Source of the DNA: Comamonas aquatica NBRC 14918
Lineage (GTDB): Bacteria; Pseudomonadota; Gammaproteobacteria; Burkholderiales; Burkholderiaceae_C
Direction: 5' to 3'
NCBI RefSeq assembly: GCF_000739875.1
Contig: NZ_BBJR01000024.1
Span: forward strand, 62,001-126,000
DNA length: 64,000 nt
The notes beneath the pieces were generated by a model that did no database searches, was not told the DNA's origin, and was given only the letters and a program-made list of their open reading frames with translations. The first letter of the stretch is position 1, and each line of letters opens with the position of its first letter. Both the position numbers and the translations under genes were made by a program. Positions 60,157 through 64,000 of the stretch are shown piece after piece.

Positions 60157-61664
60157 ATGCCCTGGGCCAGGGGCAGCTCGCGCGAGTAGTTGATGGTATT
60201 GGTGGTGCGGCGCATGTACTGTTTCCAGGCGTCGGAGCCGCTTTCGCGGTCGCCACCGGTTTCTTTTTCGCCGCCAAAGGCACCACCAATCTCGGCACCG
60301 CTGGGGCCGATGTTGACGTTGGCAATGCCGCAGTCCGAGCCAGCGGCCCCGAGAAACGTCTCCACCTCGCGCAGATCGTTGGAGAAGATGCAGGAGGACA
60401 GGCCCTGGGGCACGCCGTTGTTCCAGGCGATGGCCTGCTCCAGCGTGTCGTAGGTCAGCACATAGAGCAGGGGCGCAAAGGTCTCGTGCTGCACGATGGC
60501 GGTTTGTGCCGGCATGTCCACAATGGCCGGAGCCGCGTAATAGCCTTGGGGGAACTGGTCTGCCAGCACGCGCTGGCCCCCTGTGAGCACGGTTCCGCCT
60601 TGAGTCTGGGCCTGGGCAAGAGAATGCTGCATCGCATCCAAAGCGGCCCGGTCGATCAGCGGGCCCACCAGTGTGCCGGCCTGCAGCGGGTCGCCGATGC
60701 ACAGGCTGGCATAGGCTTGCAAGAGTTTGTCCAGCAGCGCGGCCTTGGCACTGTGGTGCACGATCAGCCGGCGCAGCGAGGTGCAGCGCTGGCCTGCCGT
60801 GCCCACGGCGCTGAAGACGATGGCACGCACGGCCAGATCCAGATCGGCCGCGGGGGTGACCACCATGGCATTGTTGCCGCCCAGCTCCAGAATGCGCTTG
60901 CCAAAGCGGGCCGCCACCTTGGGGCCCACGGCGCGGCCCATGCGGCTGGAGCCTGTGGCGGACACCAGAGCGATCTGCGGGCTGTCCACCAGGGCCTCCG
61001 CGACATCGCTGTGGCCGAGCACGATCTGCGCCAGACCCGGGGGCGCACGGTCGCCAAAACGGGCGATCGCCCGCTCTAGTGCCTGGAAGGTGGCCAGGCC
61101 CGACAACGGGGCTTTTTCCGAGGGCTTGAAGACCACCGGGTCGCCGCATACCAAGGCCAACGCCGCGTTCCAGGCGAACACCGCGCTAGGGAAGTTGAAG
61201 GCCGTGATCACGGCCACCGGCCCCAGCGGGTGGTACTGCTCCATCATGCGGTGGCCGGGGCGTTCGGACACGATGGTCTTGCCATGCAGCTGGCGTGACA
61301 GGCCGACGGCAAACTCGCAGATGTCCACGCCTTCTTGCACCTCACCCAGGCCTTCCTGCAGGATCTTGCCCACCTCGCGCGAGACCACCTGGCCGATGTC
61401 GGCCTTGCAGCGGCGCAGTTCCTCGCCCCACAGCCGCACCAGTTCGCCGCGCACTGGCGCGGGCACCAGGCGCCATTGCAGGAAGGCCTGGGCCGCACGA
61501 TCGATCACTGCCGGCATGGCGGCTACGGGCACAGCAGCCAACTGGGCCAGCGTGGCGCCGTCGATGGGGGAGCACACGGTGATGTCATCGCCCTGGTGAG
61601 CGACCAGATCGATGCCGCAGTGCGACAGCACGGTGGAGAAGTCGGTGGCAGAAAGCGCGCTCAT
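60144..61664 (-). CDS. Aldehyde dehydrogenase family 7, probable piperideine-6-carboxylate dehydrogenase (AmaB-type)
   Basis: A 506-residue NAD(P)-dependent enzyme. The catalytic Cys294 is in TAGQRCTSLRRL, Glu260 in ILELGGNNAM and Asn157 in TAFNFPS. The features fit ALDH7/antiquitin, which oxidises aminoadipate semialdehyde (piperideine-6-carboxylate) to 2-aminoadipate in lysine breakdown. The gene sits in one minus-strand unit with a lysine-6-dehydrogenase-like protein, which would supply this substrate. It overlaps the membrane-protein gene by 4 bases. Confidence 0.92.
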   Translation of the reverse strand: MSALSATDFSTVLSHCGIDLVAHQGDDITVCSPIDGATLAQLAAVPVAAMPAVIDRAAQAFLQWRLVPAPVRGELVRLWGEELRRCKADIGQVVSREVGKILQEGLGEVQEGVDICEFAVGLSRQLHGKTIVSERPGHRMMEQYHPLGPVAVITAFNFPSAVFAWNAALALVCGDPVVFKPSEKAPLSGLATFQALERAIARFGDRAPPGLAQIVLGHSDVAEALVDSPQIALVSATGSSRMGRAVGPKVAARFGKRILELGGNNAMVVTPAADLDLAVRAIVFSAVGTAGQRCTSLRRLIVHHSAKAALLDKLLQAYASLCIGDPLQAGTLVGPLIDRAALDAMQHSLAQAQTQGGTVLTGGQRVLADQFPQGYYAAPAIVDMPAQTAIVQHETFAPLLYVLTYDTLEQAIAWNNGVPQGLSSCIFSNDLREVETFLGAAGSDCGIANVNIGPSGAEIGGAFGGEKETGGDRESGSDAWKQYMRRTTNTINYSRELPLAQGIQFG

Positions 61665-62017
61665 GGATGCTCCTTGGCAGAGGACAGGGTGTGCGGTGTC
61701 GTGGGTTTCAGGCCGTGGTAGAAGATCCAGGCCGTGGCGAGGTACACCAAGGGATAAGCCAGCACGTAGGCCGCCAGTTCCAGGTAAGTCGACAAACTGT
61801 CCGCTGCAAAAAACAAGGTGTGTACCAGTGCCGTCAGCAATCCCGTCGTGTATGCCAGCAACGCCAGATAGGCCGCAGCGGTGGCCACCAGCAGCATGGC
61901 GCGCCGCCGTTCCGAAACCCGCAAGGTCCCGGCGCGCATTTGCAGGGGGATGTGCAGCAGGCGGTAGACCGCCAGCATGAGCAGGAAGGGCAGGGCGATG
62001 GCGGGCAGAACAAACAT
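61661..62017 (-). CDS. Small membrane protein of unknown function
   Basis: A 118-residue protein with three to four hydrophobic segments (FVLPAIALPFLLMLAVYRLL, LLVATAAAYLALLAY, LTALVHTLFF, AAYVLAYPLVYLATAWIF). No family is recognised. The gene overlaps amaB by 4 bases and begins 36 bases after the lysine-6-dehydrogenase-like gene, so it is part of that operon. A role in lysine transport or pathway anchoring is only a guess. Confidence 0.75.
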   Translation of the reverse strand: MFVLPAIALPFLLMLAVYRLLHIPLQMRAGTLRVSERRRAMLLVATAAAYLALLAYTTGLLTALVHTLFFAADSLSTYLELAAYVLAYPLVYLATAWIFYHGLKPTTPHTLSSAKEHP

Positions 62018-62053
62018 GGCAGCGGGCGAAAGAGGCAGACCCTGGCTGGGTGA

Positions 62054-63172
62054 TCAGGCGTTGGTATTGCCTGGCGCCGCCGGAGCGGGCAGCAGGGCTT
62101 CAAAGTAGCGCCCCACACGGGTGTTGCGCAAGGCGGAAAGCGTGCATTGCTCCTGTCGCACAAAGCCTTGTTGCGGCAGCAGGCCCTGGGCCCACAGTTC
62201 CACCGCCGCCAACACGCCAGCGGCCGTGGTCAGTTCGATGGCCGTGCGCTGTCGCCCGCGCAGCGCTGCACCGTAGAGCCGGGTGCTGTGCGTGACCTGT
62301 TCCAGCCGACCGCTGCGCAGGCCCGTGGCCGTGGCGGCCACCACCACCATGTCGTCCCGGCTGTGGGGCACGGCACCATCCAGCACCTGGCGCAGCAGAT
62401 CGCGCCGCTCGATCAGGCGCAGCCCGTGCAGCAGCAGGTGCATGGCGTCGCGGTGGCCCGGGTGGCGAATGGTTTTGTAGTTCAGGTTGCGCACGCGGCC
62501 AGCCAGCGTCTCGCACAGCGTGCCCAGGCCGCCTGAGGTGTTGAAGGCCTCGAACACCTGCCCGTCGAGGCTGAGGCTTTCCAGGCCCTCCAGGGGTTGC
62601 ACATTAGCGAGCTGGCCGCCCACGATGGCGTCACAGGGGTTGCAGTATTCGTTGATAACGCCGTCCACGCTCCAGGTGAAGTGGTAGCGCAGCGCATTCA
62701 GGGCGTGCAGCGTGAGCGCGCCCACACGCAGTTGCAGGTCATAGAGCTCGTCAAACTGCCTGGCCAGATGCCCTCCCAGCATGCCGATCAGCCCAGGTGC
62801 CAGTCCGCACTGCGGCATCAGCACTGCCCGTGCCCGGGGTGCCAATGCGCGGATGGTGCGGGTGGCCGCCACATCCTCGGTCAGATCAAAGTAGTGCACG
62901 CCCCGCTGCGTTGCTGCCGTGGCCACGCGTGCCGCGCAGAAAAAGGGCAGGGCATTGATGACAAGGCTGTGGGCGGCCAGCGCGGCGGTGAGTGCCGCAT
63001 CGTCTTGGACATCCAACTGCAGGTGGCGCAACAGGGGATCGCTGTGGGGTGGAGCCGGCTGAACATCCGCCAGCGTGACCGGCATCTCATACAGCTCGGT
63101 CAGCATGTCGGCCAGGGTGGTGCCGATCTTTCCCGCGCCGAGAACCAGGATGTGGTGTGCATGCATGCTCAT
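62054..63172 (-). CDS. Saccharopine-dehydrogenase-fold protein, probable L-lysine 6-dehydrogenase
   Basis: A 372-residue NAD(P)-binding oxidoreductase with the Rossmann motif VLGAGKIGTTLA (Gly12-x-Gly14-xx-Gly17) and the saccharopine-dehydrogenase C-terminal domain. Stand-alone proteins of this length include the lysine 6-dehydrogenases of Geobacillus and Agrobacterium, which convert lysine to piperideine-6-carboxylate. The AmaB-type dehydrogenase in the same operon would use that product. The start 63172 has AGGAG 7 bases upstream. Saccharopine dehydrogenase (LYS9) itself is the alternative. Confidence 0.85.
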   Translation of the reverse strand: MSMHAHHILVLGAGKIGTTLADMLTELYEMPVTLADVQPAPPHSDPLLRHLQLDVQDDAALTAALAAHSLVINALPFFCAARVATAATQRGVHYFDLTEDVAATRTIRALAPRARAVLMPQCGLAPGLIGMLGGHLARQFDELYDLQLRVGALTLHALNALRYHFTWSVDGVINEYCNPCDAIVGGQLANVQPLEGLESLSLDGQVFEAFNTSGGLGTLCETLAGRVRNLNYKTIRHPGHRDAMHLLLHGLRLIERRDLLRQVLDGAVPHSRDDMVVVAATATGLRSGRLEQVTHSTRLYGAALRGRQRTAIELTTAAGVLAAVELWAQGLLPQQGFVRQEQCTLSALRNTRVGRYFEALLPAPAAPGNTNA

Positions 63173-64000
63173 GGCAGGCTCCTTTGCAGCGCCGCTGGCT
63201 GAGGGGCAGGGCTTGCTGTGGAAAGCTGGGGCAGCCGCTCAGACCATGCGGGTGATATCGCTTGATAGACCGCACCACTATTATGGGACGGTGCTTGTGC
63301 GTCTTGACCACGACATTTGCTTAATCCTGTGCAGCAGGGCTAATGGTGCAGGTGTGGGATGGGGTGCAAGAAACAGCGACGTCCGATACGGTCTGACCGA
63401 TGTTGCGCGGACTGAGGAAAGCTGTAACAACGCCCCCTTGGGATAGTGAGCGACTGCATGCCAGTGATGGGGGCGTATCAGCCCGGGCGAAATGTGGATT
63501 CGGGACGCAGATTTTCACCAGCCTGTGGGTATTCGGAAAGCAATCGCGTGGCGTGCATATTGAAGGTCATCTGGTATTCCATGATCTGGCCGCGGGTGTT
63601 GGGAATATTGGCATCCCACATTTGTTCCATTTTGGTGCGATGCTCAATTCGCAGCAGCAGCGATATTCTTCCCGGCTTGGCGATAGGCCGACGATGCGTC
63701 GAACCAAGATATTGATGGCTTGAATGCTTGTGCGTGACAACCCACCGGATGCTGTCAACGTCGTGGGTCAGCGAAGAAAGTCCATTTGAAATTTGCGAGA
63801 ATTGCAAGGCAATGAAGCAGCATCTGAAGCACGATTGATGAATAAATAATGGAAGGTATAAAGCAGTTTTTTTTGTTGTGTAGGACAAGCGCGCTTTCAA
63901 ATGCAATATGTCTGTATGTTGTTGTTTGTGATTATCACTGGACGGCGGTTGTGCCGATTTATTGCTTGCGTATCAAAAATAACTTATAGAATTTTTGACA
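63173..64000. other. Right-edge region without a supported gene, AT-rich from about 63740
   Basis: The 828 bases after the lysine-6-dehydrogenase-like promoter contain only short, unconvincing frames on both strands. A minus-strand frame at 63478-63906 has an unrecognised product. From about 63740 to the end, base composition changes sharply to AT-rich, with T-runs. TTGACA at the edge (63995-64000) could be a -35 box for a gene beyond the window. Confidence 0.5.

Noticed and set aside
63478-63906. A 142-codon minus-strand frame near the right edge
   Set aside because: No recognisable family, no ribosome site at the first start, and mixed composition. A faint similarity of one segment to dodecin-like strands was too weak to use.

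Overview
The window is GC-rich, gene-dense DNA of a betaproteobacterium, most probably a member of the Comamonadaceae (Acidovorax/Comamonas/Delftia-like). This rests on the gene families present, on operon layout (PAS-LuxR next to scoAB, DctA-DctB-DctD, FDH-SelAB-selC) and on a dispersed GCGCTT-type intergenic repeat that I recall from that family. It is an inference from gene content, not a measured phylogeny. Almost all of the sequence is ordinary chromosomal coding DNA. I see no prophage, insertion sequence or CRISPR array.

Layout. 1-3660: the 3' end of cobN (cobaltochelatase large subunit), then a chlI/chlD-type gene split across two frames that carries a complete -1 programmed-frameshift signal. 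3795-6509: a P-type cation ATPase. 6633-9393: an ABC importer of the TrpXYZ type on the minus strand, with a strong intrinsic terminator between the binding-protein gene and the permease gene. 9669-11369: ETF-ubiquinone oxidoreductase. 11370-16445: a C4-dicarboxylate system, dctA-dctB-dctD. The dctA promoter shows a -24/-12 sigma-54 element, an IHF site and two tandem dyads 33 bp apart. 16721-22413: an AhpD-like protein, a DUF6882-like protein, a beta-CASP metallo-hydrolase and katG. 22414-24892: a PAS-LuxR regulator divergent from scoA-DUF3806-scoB. 24996-26829: an HD-GYP protein and a small unknown protein.

26912-48763 is a selenium locus with a chemotaxis cluster inside it. selD lies on one side. 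A nine-gene minus-strand chemotaxis cluster follows (cheR, cheB, short MCP, cheY, STAS protein, cheA, MCP, cheW, response regulator-EAL). Then come selC (tRNA-Sec), selB, selA, fdhE and the formate dehydrogenase genes fdoI, fdxH and fdoG. fdoG has an in-frame UGA for selenocysteine followed by a bacterial SECIS hairpin. selU (mnmH) is divergent from fdoG. The locus therefore encodes selenophosphate synthesis, Sec-tRNA synthesis, Sec insertion, a selenoenzyme and tRNA selenation.

48889-63172: pirin, an MCP, a trpB without trpA, an SRPBCC protein, a LysR/MFS divergent pair, a MocR/BenE divergent pair, a YggS-type PLP protein, and a probable lysine-catabolism operon (lysine 6-dehydrogenase-like protein, small membrane protein, AmaB-type aldehyde dehydrogenase). 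From about 63740 to the right edge the DNA becomes AT-rich and I can support no gene there.

The strongest observation is the chlI/chlD frameshift cassette beside cobN. Ribosome slippage would let one gene make both the small and the medium cobaltochelatase subunits.
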